Assembly (NCBI RefSeq): GCF_046054165.1
Contig: NZ_JBFNXK010000018.1
Coordinates: forward strand, 1 to 64,000
Direction: 5' to 3'
From: Celerinatantimonas sp046054165
Lineage (GTDB): Bacteria > Pseudomonadota > Gammaproteobacteria > Enterobacterales > Celerinatantimonadaceae
DNA length: 64,000 nucleotides
The translations under genes and the position numbers were made by a program. Positions within the stretch are counted from its first letter, which is position 1; every line of letters begins with the position of its first letter. This document shows, piece after piece, positions 44,238 to 54,492 of this stretch. Below the pieces are notes generated by a model that did no database searches, was not told the DNA's origin, and worked only from the letters and a program-made list of their open reading frames with translations.

Positions 44238-45578
44238 TTAATTCCCAGCAATTTTCATTGAATTAATCAAAATTGAGCCAGTACTAATCGCATGGTTTGG
44301 ATCGCGATCTGAACCAATTGCAACGATGTTCTGATACATCTCTTTCAGATTCCCTGCAATAGTAATTTCATGAACCGGGAAAGCTATTTCCCCATTTTCA
44401 ACCCAAAAACCGGCAGCACCACGCGAATAATCACCGGTGACAATGTTCACGCCTTGCCCCATCAACTCAGTGACCAGCAATCCGCTTCCCATCGATTTGA
44501 GTAACTCATCCTGGCTTTGACCACTATCACTCACCAGCCAATTATGAATGCCACCCGCATGTCCGGTACTCTGCATTCCCATTTTCCGAGCCGCATAACT
44601 AGTTAAGAGGTAGGTCTCCAGCATTCCCGCTTTGACAATATCCCGCGGCTGGGTCTGTACCCCTTCGTTATCAAACGGACTACTCCCCAAGCCCTTTTTC
44701 AACCACGGATCTTCATGGACCGTTAACCAATCCGGAAACACCTGCTGACCCAGAGCATCCAATAAGAATGACGAGCGTCGATACAAATTGCCGCCACTAA
44801 TCGCCATCACAAAATGCCCCAACAAACCACCAGCCACATCTTTATCGAACAATACCGGAACCTGGCAAGTATTAATTTTACGGCTATCTAACCGACTCAA
44901 TGTTTTTAGCGCGGCCTCATCGGCAATCTCTTTAATCGCTCGTAAATCATTAAAATCGACGGCAACACTATAGGCATAATCACGTTGCATCTGTTCTTCA
45001 CCAGCAATCAGAATACAGCTAATACTATGCCGACTGGTCGGATACCCCTCGATAAACCCATGACTATTACCATAAACCCGAACCCCATAGTGGCTATTCA
45101 CACTCGCCCCATCACTGGCTTTAATGCCTTGATGGGTCAGTGCATGGCGCTCACAGTCACTGGCAATTTCAATAAAATGATCGGCATCCAACGGTGCAGG
45201 ATGACACAAGTCTAAATCCTTAATATCAGTTGCCATGAGTTCTGCCGGGGCTAACCCTGCGGCGGGATCGACTGAAGTCACATCACTGATATCCACCGCA
45301 GCCTGTACTGCCCGGGTGATGGCTTCACGCGAGAGATCCGATGTGGAAGCATTCCCTTTCTGCTGGCCCTTATACACAGCAATCCCTAAGGCACCATCCC
45401 GGTTAAACTCAAGCGTCTCAACTTCGCATTGGCGTGTTGAAACGGAAATACCGGTCTGTTTAGAAATAGAAACCTCTGCATCACTACTCCCCAGACGCTT
45501 TGCTTCATCCAGAGCAAATTGCACGGCTTCTTTGAGTTGATTTAATTCTTGTGATATCGATTGCTGCACTGCCGACAT
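44238..45578 (-). CDS. pmbA: Metalloprotease subunit TldE (PmbA)
   Basis: TldE is the non-catalytic partner of TldD in a heterodimeric zinc protease that in E. coli processes microcin B17 precursor and degrades CcdA. The 446-aa protein has the U62/TldE fold with a G-I-H-N-W-L-V-S-D-x-G segment near residue 335 and ends in a conserved I-S-T-G-S-I-L-I region. Its partner tldD is 660 bp away, beyond darP. The HExxxH motif is absent, as expected. Confidence 0.95.
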   Translation of the reverse strand: MSAVQQSISQELNQLKEAVQFALDEAKRLGSSDAEVSISKQTGISVSTRQCEVETLEFNRDGALGIAVYKGQQKGNASTSDLSREAITRAVQAAVDISDVTSVDPAAGLAPAELMATDIKDLDLCHPAPLDADHFIEIASDCERHALTHQGIKASDGASVNSHYGVRVYGNSHGFIEGYPTSRHSISCILIAGEEQMQRDYAYSVAVDFNDLRAIKEIADEAALKTLSRLDSRKINTCQVPVLFDKDVAGGLLGHFVMAISGGNLYRRSSFLLDALGQQVFPDWLTVHEDPWLKKGLGSSPFDNEGVQTQPRDIVKAGMLETYLLTSYAARKMGMQSTGHAGGIHNWLVSDSGQSQDELLKSMGSGLLVTELMGQGVNIVTGDYSRGAAGFWVENGEIAFPVHEITIAGNLKEMYQNIVAIGSDRDPNHAISTGSILINSMKIAGN

Positions 45579-45689
45579 ATACGACCTTCTTTCAAACGCA
45601 TGAATTTAGTTAGCATACCAAATCTCGCCGAGCGACCCCAGCAAATAACTGGTAATATACTACCAATTGTAAAACACAGATGAGTCGTT

Positions 45690-46223
45690 ATGAGCGAAAC
45701 CCCTAATAACTGGCAAGATGATGATGATGATTGGATCAGCAAAAGCCAGCTAAAACGAGAAGCCCAGCAGCTCAAAGTCCTTGGCCAAGAAATCTGCCAA
45801 CTGAATGCTGAACGTCTGGCCACCATCCCGTTAAGTGAAGCCATGTTGGATGCGGTAGCCCTAGCTAAACGCATTAGCAATAAGCGAGAAGCACTGCGCC
45901 GCCACATGAACTATATTGGCAAATTGATGCGGGAAGAAGATCTTGAAGCTATAGAAGCGGCTCTGGATAAAATCAGAAACCGCCATCTTTATGAAAATCA
46001 ACGCCAGCACAAGTTGGAGATGCTTCGGGATAAACTGATCCAGAGCCAAGACAGCGAAGCGCAAATCCAGTCGCTACTCGATGCGCATCCATTTTTAGAA
46101 CGACAGAAACTCAGGCAACTGATCCGTCAGGCTAAAAAAGAGCTTGCTGAAAACACTCCCCCAAAATCATCCCGGGAGCTATTTCGTTACTTACGGGAAA
46201 ACATCCATGAGGCGGACGATTAA
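45690..46223 (+). CDS. darP: Ribosome maturation factor DarP (YjgA)
   Basis: DarP (DUF615) binds 50S precursors and helps assembly of the large subunit. The 177-aa protein is acidic and helical, with the W-I-S-K-S-Q-x-K-R-E segment near residue 15 and E-A-I-x-x-A-L-D-K-I-R-N-R in the middle. It is divergent from pmbA, as in E. coli. Its stop overlaps a small hairpin shared with tldD. Confidence 0.93.
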   Translation: MSETPNNWQDDDDDWISKSQLKREAQQLKVLGQEICQLNAERLATIPLSEAMLDAVALAKRISNKREALRRHMNYIGKLMREEDLEAIEAALDKIRNRHLYENQRQHKLEMLRDKLIQSQDSEAQIQSLLDAHPFLERQKLRQLIRQAKKELAENTPPKSSRELFRYLRENIHEADD

Positions 46224-46229
46224 TCCGCC
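46211..46229. terminator. Hairpin at the darP-tldD junction
   Basis: GGCGGA (46211-46216) pairs with TCCGCC (46224-46229) around seven bases, between the convergent darP and tldD genes and overlapping the darP stop. Without a T-run it is only a candidate. Confidence 0.4.
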
Positions 46230-46238
46230 CCTAGATTA

Positions 46239-47684
46239 TTACGCCGTCCCACCTACGGTCAGCTCGTCCAGTTTTAAGGTCGGCTGACCGACCCCGACTG
46301 GGACACTCTGTCCATCTTTGCCACAAACACCAACACCTGCGTCCAACTGTAGATCATTGCCCACCATCGAAACTTGTGACATTGCTTCAGGGCCATTACC
46401 AATCAAAGTTGCGCCTTTAATCGGTGCTGTGATTTTACCATCTTCAATCAAATAAGCTTCCGAAGCGGAAAACACAAATTTACCAGAGGTGATATCCACC
46501 TGCCCACCGCCGAAGTTAGGCGCATAAATTCCCCGTTTCACCGACGCAATCATTTCTTCAGGATCACTTTCACCCGCCAGCATATAAGTATTGGTCATTC
46601 GCGGCATGGGGACATTGGCATAAGATTCCCGACGGCCATTCCCGGTTGGAGCAACCCCCATTAACCGAGCATTCAGTTTATCCTGCATGTATCCGCGCAA
46701 GATACCTTTCTCAATCAGCACATTGTACTGCGTTGGCGTGCCTTCATCGTCGACGCTCAGCGAACCACGGCGGTTAGCCAGCGTCCCGTCATCGACAATC
46801 GTACACAGATCAGAAGCAACTTTTTGGCCGATTCGACCACTAAATGCCGAAGAGCCTTTACGATTAAAGTCCCCTTCCAAGCCGTGACCAACCGCTTCAT
46901 GCAATAGAACCCCAGGCCAACCGGCCCCGAGTACCACTGGCATCATTCCAGCCGGAGCATCCACCGCGTCCAGATTCACCAGCGCCTGTCGTACCGCTTC
47001 GCGGACATAACCCATCGCCCGCATTTCGCCCTCATGTTGTTCCATAAAGGCTGTATAATCAAAACGGCCACCGCCACCGGCACTTCCGCGTTCACGACGG
47101 CCTTTTCGTTCCGCCAGCACGCTACAATTAAATCGTACTAAGGGCCGGATATCCGCGGTTAATGTACCATCCAAACCGGCGATCAAAACCTGCTCATAGA
47201 CCGCACTCAAACTAACAATCACCTGGGTGATAGCCGGATCCAGACTACGAGCAAATCGATCGGCCTGTTCAAGCAAAGCGATTTTCTGTTGCTTATCCAA
47301 GCTCTGAATCGGATTTTCACCACTATATAGCGCTTGAATCTGCTGTGGCGTCGCGATCTTAACTTGGCCTTCCCCTTGGCTACGACTGATACTCCGCGCG
47401 GCCTGACAAGCCTCTAACAAGGCTTTCTGATTAATATCATCAGAATAGGCAAACCCGGTCTTTTCACCTGCAATCGAGCGAACACCGACGCCTTGTTCGA
47501 TATTAAAACTGCCATCTTTCACAATGCCATCTTCTAAAACCCATGACTCATGGCGGCTATGTTGAAAATAGAGATCGGCTTGATCGATATCCGAGCCACT
47601 TAAAACACTTAACGCTTGCTGTAATGACGATAATTCAATTCCGGCTGGTGCCAGTAATGATTGATGAACCTGTTCAAAAGACAT
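46239..47684 (-). CDS. tldD: Metalloprotease TldD
   Basis: TldD is the catalytic subunit of the TldDE protease. At 481 aa it equals the E. coli protein. The zinc-binding HExxxH motif is at H262, E263 and H267, and the G-L-E-G-D segment follows it. It starts 5 bp after the stop of the upstream nitrilase-fold gene, so the two are likely co-transcribed, with yhdP further upstream. Confidence 0.96.
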   Translation of the reverse strand: MSFEQVHQSLLAPAGIELSSLQQALSVLSGSDIDQADLYFQHSRHESWVLEDGIVKDGSFNIEQGVGVRSIAGEKTGFAYSDDINQKALLEACQAARSISRSQGEGQVKIATPQQIQALYSGENPIQSLDKQQKIALLEQADRFARSLDPAITQVIVSLSAVYEQVLIAGLDGTLTADIRPLVRFNCSVLAERKGRRERGSAGGGGRFDYTAFMEQHEGEMRAMGYVREAVRQALVNLDAVDAPAGMMPVVLGAGWPGVLLHEAVGHGLEGDFNRKGSSAFSGRIGQKVASDLCTIVDDGTLANRRGSLSVDDEGTPTQYNVLIEKGILRGYMQDKLNARLMGVAPTGNGRRESYANVPMPRMTNTYMLAGESDPEEMIASVKRGIYAPNFGGGQVDITSGKFVFSASEAYLIEDGKITAPIKGATLIGNGPEAMSQVSMVGNDLQLDAGVGVCGKDGQSVPVGVGQPTLKLDELTVGGTA

Positions 47685-47689
47685 TGTAG

Positions 47690-48526
47690 TTAGTTACTCC
47701 AGCTGATCTGCAGATGGGAATTCGCTTGCAAAGGCATACGCTGCCGCAGTGATCGTATAAGTTTACCATCAAACGTACCATAACAGATCCCGGGTTGCTG
47801 CTCTAATCCACTTACAACCTTTCCCCAAGGATCAATAATACAAGAATGACCCCACGTAACTCGCCCATGGCCATGATCGCCAACCTGTGCAGCCGCCACG
47901 ATATAACACTGCTGTTCAATAGCCCGAGCTTTAAGGAGTGTCAACCAATGCGCCTGACCGGTGTGCTCCGTAAAAGCGGCTGGGACCAACAAGATTTGGC
48001 AGCCCTGTGCTCGCAGCCAGTGATACAGATAACTAAAGCGCAGGTCAAAACAGATGGACATACCAACGCGAATCGACTGATGGGTAAACCACTTTGGCTC
48101 TGTTCCTGCAATAAATTTAGCCGATTCCTGATAGTGACCAATTGGATCGCTCACTTCTACGTCAAACAAATGCAATTTATGATAATGGCCGCACAATTGC
48201 CCCTGTGCATCAAAAGCAACACTCGTGGCCCGACACCGAGTCTCTCCAGTGACCCAGGTAGGTAAACTCCCACCCACCAATGTAATCTGATACTTTTGGG
48301 CTAGCTGCATCAAGCGCTGCTGAATCACGCCCTCTCCCGGTTTTTCAGCAATCTTCCGATAATCACACCCCGGGCCCAACGCCGCAAAATTTTCGGGCAG
48401 TAGTATCAAATCTCCCGGCTCAGGCGGAGTATCCGCTAAAATTTGCTCAATCTGGTCCAAGTTAGCTGCAACATGCTCCCCAGAGGTCATCTGCAACGCC
48501 CCTAATCGCCATTGGCCATCACTCAT
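47690..48526 (-). CDS. Nitrilase-superfamily amidohydrolase (Nit1-like)
   Basis: A carbon-nitrogen hydrolase of 278 aa with the complete Glu-Lys-Cys triad in family context: Glu in L-P-E-N-F, Lys in H-K-L-H-L-F and the nucleophile Cys in S-I-C-F-D-L-R-F. The H-K-L-H-L-F-D-V motif and length resemble Nit1, which hydrolyses deaminated glutathione. Substrate cannot be proved. It overlaps yhdP by 4 bp and lies upstream of tldD, a conserved trio in many marine gammaproteobacteria as I recall. Confidence 0.85.
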   Translation of the reverse strand: MSDGQWRLGALQMTSGEHVAANLDQIEQILADTPPEPGDLILLPENFAALGPGCDYRKIAEKPGEGVIQQRLMQLAQKYQITLVGGSLPTWVTGETRCRATSVAFDAQGQLCGHYHKLHLFDVEVSDPIGHYQESAKFIAGTEPKWFTHQSIRVGMSICFDLRFSYLYHWLRAQGCQILLVPAAFTEHTGQAHWLTLLKARAIEQQCYIVAAAQVGDHGHGRVTWGHSCIIDPWGKVVSGLEQQPGICYGTFDGKLIRSLRQRMPLQANSHLQISWSN

Positions 48527-51500
48527 TTATGCTTCCCTTGTCGAAGATTTTTGGGGATCTTGATTTTTTTCTTCTCACGACCTTCTTCAACCAGCTCTGG
48601 ATGATCGAAAGAGCCTTTAATATGAAAATCGACCTGAGAGATCACCTCAATCGCAGGCTCCAGCAATTTAGACAATGCCAACACGGCCACGCCAGTGACT
48701 GGCGTCACGGCAAAAGCCGTCAGCACCGGTAAGCTAGATGTCAATTTCGGAGCAAAACTAACATTATAATCGAGCTGCTCCGTATTCAAATTAGCTTGGC
48801 CGTGCCCTTTAATATTCCCGGCCACACCATCCATCACAAAATCATCGTTATTGATCACGCCATTATGAATCGTTACTTTCGCCTGAGCTGAATTAAAATA
48901 GAGGCCTTTGTCAAAGATATCCCGAAAATCCAGCATCAAACGACGCCGAATCGTATCCAGACTGGCCAACGTAAAGAGCCGGGTTCCCTTATCGCTCAAT
49001 TCAGTTAAAACACCCTCACCCGCTTTCCAGGAGATGTTGCCACTCAAGCTGGATTTATCGAAATGATAAATCGCATCATGCCAGTTTAACTGGAAAGCAC
49101 CTTTGAGCGGACTCTGTTCCACCGAGCTCCCAAAACCCAGTGATTTTAAAAGATCGCCGGTATTTTTAGTCGAAAACGTCCCGGTGGTCGCCGATAGTCC
49201 TGGTTGTCCCGGTTGATTCCAATTCAACTGTGAATCAAATTTAAAATCACCGGCCCCCCGGATGCGAATATAACCATCATGAAGTTGGTGCGATTCAAAA
49301 GGAAACCATGCACTGAGCGAACCGATCTGGAACCGCCCCAGAGTACAGGATTGACAATCGATCTGGAGCGCGGGTATATCAGTTCCTCCCGCGGCATTGC
49401 CTTTCGCTACAGATGAACTTGATTTAGGGGATTCTGGATAAAACTCCAAAAAAGTTTGTTTAAGCGCATCTAAATCCAATTTGGGCAAATCCGCCCGTTG
49501 CACATTCAGCTTCCAGGGACTCTGAAGACTTACTTTCGAAGGCTGAACAAATTGTCCCTGTAACTGCGGGCTACTCGCCTGCCAGATATGACCAACCGAA
49601 CGGTAACTTAATTTAAGCTGATCGATCGGCTGCTGGTATGCCATGAGCCGATTGACATTCAAATCCACACTATCCAACTTCAACATTGGTAATGACAACG
49701 CAGGACTCGCAGACGACTTAACGGCAACGGATGGAGAAACCCAAGTCAGCGCTTGCTTCAGCCACGGTTGCAGTTCTAGATCCGGCAAATCGACCCCTAC
49801 GGATAATCCGCTACTGGGCAACTGCCGAGCTAAATTACGCAGCGATGTTGCATCTCCGATGTTCAACCGCATCGACTGAAAGGCAAACTGGTGCTGCGTT
49901 GAATACTGGAAGCGATCAAACACCCGATCCTGGATCCCAACAAATCCATCCCCTTGAGTGGCATTTCCACTCACATAAAGCCGGGTCGGCCAAGCCTGAT
50001 CTCCAGATTTAGCCAGCGGTTTTGGTAAATTCACATTCAGTTGTTTTAAATTAGACTCAAATTTAGCGTTATAACTAAACTGATCCGCTTCCTGAAGTTT
50101 AATGTTAATCCGACCTTGCCAATTCAGTTGCCCATCAACCGGATCTAACCAACGCGGCTGACCCAATGATTTTCGAAGCTGACGCATATTCCATAAACCA
50201 TTCAGATCGATCCCAACCTGATAATGATCCGGAAGCTGCTGCGTTTCAAAGCTGAATGCAATCGGGTGCCCTTTCCAATACCCTTGTAATCCCCATGCAG
50301 TTAGCTCTGCCTGACGAAATGCAAGTTGGCCCGTCACCTGATCGAGCTGTAATCCAATGGCAGGCATCCGAACCTGATTTTGCTCAAAATTAACCCGACC
50401 ATTGACAGCCACCGCCTCACCATTCAGCGGGATATTAAGATACAATCGGCCGGACAATGTTCCCTGAGAGATCGGCAACGTTTTCATCGTATTCGCCAGC
50501 CCAGAGATAGGAGTCCCCTCCAAATATTGATGGACAGCTCCAGCAGGCGATTTGATCGTGGCATCAACCGTTAGCGGACGGCGGCCATTTAACTGTGCAA
50601 TATCAGCCTGAATATTTGCAACCGGCGCATCCCCTAAATAAGCCTGATGACTCTGCATATGCAGCGAATCATTCTGAAACAACAGATCCAATTGCATATC
50701 ATGTAACGCAGACCAATCCGGCTGGAATTTAAACGTGGTTTTCGTTAATGGCACATAAGCCTGAAAAATTCCATCATGCTGGCGATAAGGGTATTGATGT
50801 AACGCCCCATACCACAAGATCTTGGCATTTTTAGCCTGACCGCCTTGAATTGCTTGTTTCAAATAATCAGCCACTTTATCGGGCATCACAGGATGTGGGT
50901 AAAAACGATAGGCATTCCCGGCATCCGGCAACTGAACTTCACCGTACAGACTTAACCACGGCAGCGATTGCTGAGCCAACCAGTCTAAGCGAGCCTGAGC
51001 ATTCACCTGTAACAACGGACTATCCATCCGGAACTGATCAAATCCAATAGACAGTTGCGATTGCCAATCCACATGTCCCTGAGCCGTTAGTAAATCCACC
51101 GGCCAATTTTTCTCAAATGTACCATCAAATCGAACTTCGCCCTGCTGCATCTGCAAGGAAAAATCTAAACCCTGCTGATCACCGCTAATTTTAGCATCGA
51201 GGCCATCCACCCCCGGAATAGCTCCTGTGGCGGTAGAGACTAAATGATGTAACGATGCCTGATAATCAAATCGGGGTTGATCAAGACGATAATGGAACTG
51301 GATATCTTGCAAACTGCCTTGCTGCACAACGGGTAAACGGTGCTGTTCCAGCGTGGGTAACAGCGACAATAGCGGCAAACTCTGAGCTAAAGGAAGTTGA
51401 TTTAGGTATCCAGATAACTGATCATTTTGCAACACGCCCTGAAGCTGAATCGCTCCCCAAGAGTGATGATCGGTCACCAGACTTAATTGATCACTATCCA

Positions 51501-52434
51501 GCTGATAATAATCGGCATGCTGACGGAGGATCAGAGCACCTTGCTCAATTTTGAGCTGATGGACATGATCCTGAGTATCGGACCAATCTAACTGGCTTGG
51601 CTGCCAGTAAAGTTGCCAGAGAGAAGAACGATGGCCGCCAAAATCCCCCCAGACCTGAAAATTAAGATCCGTTTTTAATTTTTTAAGGACAGGGGAATGG
51701 ACAACATCACCAACATGGGACAACTCCAGATGTTCTGCTGATGCATAAAATTGTCCGGGCATGTTCAATAAATCAACGCGATTACGATCACCTTGAAACT
51801 GAATCGCGAAATGAATCCGACTTCTCTCAGCGCCAGCAATCGGCAGGTAAGCGGTGCCTTCTCCTCGATGCGTCAACACCTGATTACTCCAACGCATCGA
51901 ATCAATATAAACCGTATGTTGTTTCTTTCGGGGCAACAAAAAGTGGATCTGTGCCTGTTGAATTTGAAAATGATCCAGTTTTTTTAAGAATAACTCACTG
52001 AAAATTTGCGGAATTTGCTGGGATGCAACACTGGACGTATCCGTTTTGACCGGTGTCATCCAAGGAATCGTCAAATCGACGCCTTCGAGCTGAACATCCT
52101 GAAACACCAGCGTCCATCGCTTAATAGAATCCCACAGATCCAATCCGACAAGCACAGATTCACTGCGTAACCGAAAAGATTCATTGCCTTTCGGCTGATA
52201 CTGGACTTGTTTTAATACCAGAACCGGTCGAAAGTTAACGAGTCTGGCACTGAGGCCATTAATATGAACTTGAGAGGCAGAACTGCCCAAGATCCATTGG
52301 GTCAGCGGATTTCGATAATCATTGGCATAAATAAAAGCGCCCCGAATCACACTAATAGCGATGGCTACCAAAATGACAACAGCGGCAATAGTAAGCCAAC
52401 AGTGGTGTGCTAATCGCCGGAAAAGATGCACCAT
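48523..52434 (-). CDS. yhdP: AsmA-like phospholipid transport protein YhdP
   Basis: YhdP is one of the large AsmA-like bridge proteins (with TamB and YdbH) that move phospholipids to the outer membrane. The 1303-aa protein has one N-terminal transmembrane helix (about 13-35), a long beta-rich periplasmic rod of repeated segments and a C-terminal AsmA-like region (about 1050-1260). It is longer than the E. coli protein (1266). It lies one base downstream of rng. Several reading frames on the opposite strand are shadows. Confidence 0.93.
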   Translation of the reverse strand: MVHLFRRLAHHCWLTIAAVVILVAIAISVIRGAFIYANDYRNPLTQWILGSSASQVHINGLSARLVNFRPVLVLKQVQYQPKGNESFRLRSESVLVGLDLWDSIKRWTLVFQDVQLEGVDLTIPWMTPVKTDTSSVASQQIPQIFSELFLKKLDHFQIQQAQIHFLLPRKKQHTVYIDSMRWSNQVLTHRGEGTAYLPIAGAERSRIHFAIQFQGDRNRVDLLNMPGQFYASAEHLELSHVGDVVHSPVLKKLKTDLNFQVWGDFGGHRSSLWQLYWQPSQLDWSDTQDHVHQLKIEQGALILRQHADYYQLDSDQLSLVTDHHSWGAIQLQGVLQNDQLSGYLNQLPLAQSLPLLSLLPTLEQHRLPVVQQGSLQDIQFHYRLDQPRFDYQASLHHLVSTATGAIPGVDGLDAKISGDQQGLDFSLQMQQGEVRFDGTFEKNWPVDLLTAQGHVDWQSQLSIGFDQFRMDSPLLQVNAQARLDWLAQQSLPWLSLYGEVQLPDAGNAYRFYPHPVMPDKVADYLKQAIQGGQAKNAKILWYGALHQYPYRQHDGIFQAYVPLTKTTFKFQPDWSALHDMQLDLLFQNDSLHMQSHQAYLGDAPVANIQADIAQLNGRRPLTVDATIKSPAGAVHQYLEGTPISGLANTMKTLPISQGTLSGRLYLNIPLNGEAVAVNGRVNFEQNQVRMPAIGLQLDQVTGQLAFRQAELTAWGLQGYWKGHPIAFSFETQQLPDHYQVGIDLNGLWNMRQLRKSLGQPRWLDPVDGQLNWQGRINIKLQEADQFSYNAKFESNLKQLNVNLPKPLAKSGDQAWPTRLYVSGNATQGDGFVGIQDRVFDRFQYSTQHQFAFQSMRLNIGDATSLRNLARQLPSSGLSVGVDLPDLELQPWLKQALTWVSPSVAVKSSASPALSLPMLKLDSVDLNVNRLMAYQQPIDQLKLSYRSVGHIWQASSPQLQGQFVQPSKVSLQSPWKLNVQRADLPKLDLDALKQTFLEFYPESPKSSSSVAKGNAAGGTDIPALQIDCQSCTLGRFQIGSLSAWFPFESHQLHDGYIRIRGAGDFKFDSQLNWNQPGQPGLSATTGTFSTKNTGDLLKSLGFGSSVEQSPLKGAFQLNWHDAIYHFDKSSLSGNISWKAGEGVLTELSDKGTRLFTLASLDTIRRRLMLDFRDIFDKGLYFNSAQAKVTIHNGVINNDDFVMDGVAGNIKGHGQANLNTEQLDYNVSFAPKLTSSLPVLTAFAVTPVTGVAVLALSKLLEPAIEVISQVDFHIKGSFDHPELVEEGREKKKIKIPKNLRQGKHK

Positions 52435-52435
52435 A

Positions 52436-53905
52436 TTACATCAGTACCACATCAAACTGTTCCTGGTTATACATCATCTCAGTCTGAACTTTCACCGGTT
52501 TACCCATAAACACTTCTAATTCAGCTAAGCTATGCGATTCATCGCCCATTAGCATTTCAGCCACTGCTGGCGACGCATATACGATAAAATTATCAGCATC
52601 ATAAGCCCGGTTCACACGCATAATCTCTCTCAAAATTTCAAAACAAACCGTTTCTACGGTTTTTACTGTTCCTCGCCCTAAACAAGTTGGACAAGTTCCA
52701 CATAGAATATGTTCAATACTTTCACGTGTTCTTTTCCGGGTCATCTCCACTAAACCAAGTTGAGAAAATCCACTAATATTAGTTTTGGCTCGATCACTGG
52801 ACAGAGCTTGTTCCAAACTTTGCAAAACGCGCAACCGATGCTCTTGGTGCAACATATCAATAAAATCAATAATAATAATGCCGCCTAAGTTTCGCAGTCG
52901 AAGCTGACGCGCTATCGCCTGAGTCGCTTCAATATTGGTATTAAAAATAGTTTCTTCCAGATTCCGATGCCCGACAAAAGCCCCGGTATTAATATCGATG
53001 GTGGTCATCGCCTCGGTTTGATCAATAATCAGATAGCCACCTGATTTCAAATCGACCCGCCGCTGCAAAGCCCGCTGGATTTCATTTTCAATATCATGCA
53101 GATCAAAAATAGGACGATCCGCCGAGTAATATTCGAGAATTTCAGCAAACTCAGGCACAAATTCCTGACAAAAAGAACGCATCTCATCAAAGGTATAGCG
53201 AGAATCAACTCGGATCCGATCCAATTTGGTTCCCACAAAATCACGAACTGTACGCAATGCCAGTGACAAATCTTCATACAGCATACTGCAGCTCGTATAT
53301 TTTTCTTTTCGTTGCAGTACCTTACGCCAGACTCGTTTTAGAAATTCAGCATCTTGACGCAATTCCTCTTCACCGACGACTTCTGCGGCGGTGCGGATAA
53401 TAAATCCACCTAATTCATCAATATAGTCACTGGCGATATTCTTCAGCCGTTCACGGGCCTCTTCATCTTCGATCCGTTGAGAAACGCCAACATGTGCGCT
53501 GCCCGGCATAAACACCAGATAGCGGGATGGCAAGGTGATATCCGTGGTCAATCGAGCCCCTTTGGTTCCAATCGGATCCTTCACGACCTGCACCATAATA
53601 TCTTGGCCTTGCCGAACCAGTGAGGCGATATTACCCGCCTGAAAATTAGCCTGTTCCTGAATATCCACACATTCGGTATGCGGCACAATATCAGAGGCAT
53701 GCAAAAAAGCGGCTTTATCTAATCCGATATCCACAAAGGCTGCCTGCATTCCTGGAAGCACTCGGCTTACTTTTCCTTTATAAATATTACCGACAATGCC
53801 CCGTTTGGCTTCTCGCTCAATGTGGATTTCCTGCAAGATCCCGGTCTCGACCAACGCGATTCGAGTTTCTGTAGGGGTAACATTGATCAATAACTCTGCC
53901 GGCAT
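52436..53905 (-). CDS. rng: Ribonuclease G
   Basis: RNase G matures the 16S rRNA 5' end and degrades some mRNAs. The start at 53905 is chosen because GAGGAG lies five bases upstream and the product is then 489 aa, exactly the E. coli length; a GTG two codons earlier is the alternative. The S1 domain (about 35-120) is followed by the RNase E/G catalytic domain, with metal-binding Asp in I-D-I-N-T-G and I-I-D-F-I-D, and the C-P-T-C-L-G-R-G zinc-link. There is no RNase E-type C-terminal scaffold. Confidence 0.96.
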   Translation of the reverse strand: MPAELLINVTPTETRIALVETGILQEIHIEREAKRGIVGNIYKGKVSRVLPGMQAAFVDIGLDKAAFLHASDIVPHTECVDIQEQANFQAGNIASLVRQGQDIMVQVVKDPIGTKGARLTTDITLPSRYLVFMPGSAHVGVSQRIEDEEARERLKNIASDYIDELGGFIIRTAAEVVGEEELRQDAEFLKRVWRKVLQRKEKYTSCSMLYEDLSLALRTVRDFVGTKLDRIRVDSRYTFDEMRSFCQEFVPEFAEILEYYSADRPIFDLHDIENEIQRALQRRVDLKSGGYLIIDQTEAMTTIDINTGAFVGHRNLEETIFNTNIEATQAIARQLRLRNLGGIIIIDFIDMLHQEHRLRVLQSLEQALSSDRAKTNISGFSQLGLVEMTRKRTRESIEHILCGTCPTCLGRGTVKTVETVCFEILREIMRVNRAYDADNFIVYASPAVAEMLMGDESHSLAELEVFMGKPVKVQTEMMYNQEQFDVVLM

Positions 53906-53930
53906 TTTCACTCCTCAAGCTCCGCGTGGC

Positions 53931-54488
53931 TTATAAAAACCGTTTCAGTAATGACTCACTCTCAACGAGCGGCAAGCCAACCACCGAGCTATAACTTCCA
54001 TGAATTGATGTTATAAATTTACCACCAATCCCCTGAATCGCATAACTGCCAGCTTTATCAACCGGCTCCCCGCTGTTCCAGTAATCTTTCATTTCAGCAG
54101 TTGAAATCGTTCGCATTGTGACATCCGTCGTGACTAAACACTGCTGCTGAATTCCCCCGCAAACCACCGCAACAGCGGTCAGTACCTGATGGGTCTGTCC
54201 ACTTAGCAAACTCAACATTCGGATACTGTCAACCTCATCTTTCGGTTTGCCTAAAATACTTCCACAATAGCTGATGGTCGTATCCGCACCTAAAACCGGT
54301 AATGATTCCGGAGCATTTTGCTGTCCGGCGATGGCTTTTTCCAAAGCCATCCGCTGCACATACGCGACCGCGTCTTCTTCGGGATGTACTGACTCATCGA
54401 TCTGCCCGTTCACCTGACAAAACTGATAATCCAGTAGAGAAAGCAATTGAAACCGTCGAGGAGAGGCTGATGCCAAATAAAAATCCAT
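53931..54488 (-). CDS. maf: dTTP/UTP pyrophosphatase Maf (YhdE)
   Basis: This Maf-family nucleotide pyrophosphatase hydrolyses dTTP and UTP, and some modified nucleotides. The 185-aa protein starts with the family S-A-S-P-R-R loop at about 7-12 and has the G-A-D-T motif near 66-69 and a Y-A-I-Q-G-I-G-G-K segment near 147. It sits between mreD and rng as in E. coli, with only 4 bp to mreD. Confidence 0.93.
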   Translation of the reverse strand: MDFYLASASPRRFQLLSLLDYQFCQVNGQIDESVHPEEDAVAYVQRMALEKAIAGQQNAPESLPVLGADTTISYCGSILGKPKDEVDSIRMLSLLSGQTHQVLTAVAVVCGGIQQQCLVTTDVTMRTISTAEMKDYWNSGEPVDKAGSYAIQGIGGKFITSIHGSYSSVVGLPLVESESLLKRFL

Positions 54489-54492
54489 CTAG

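Noticed and set aside
50850..52001. Several plus-strand frames of 64 to 99 aa
   Set aside because: They lie wholly inside yhdP on the other strand and show no shared domain or plausible start.
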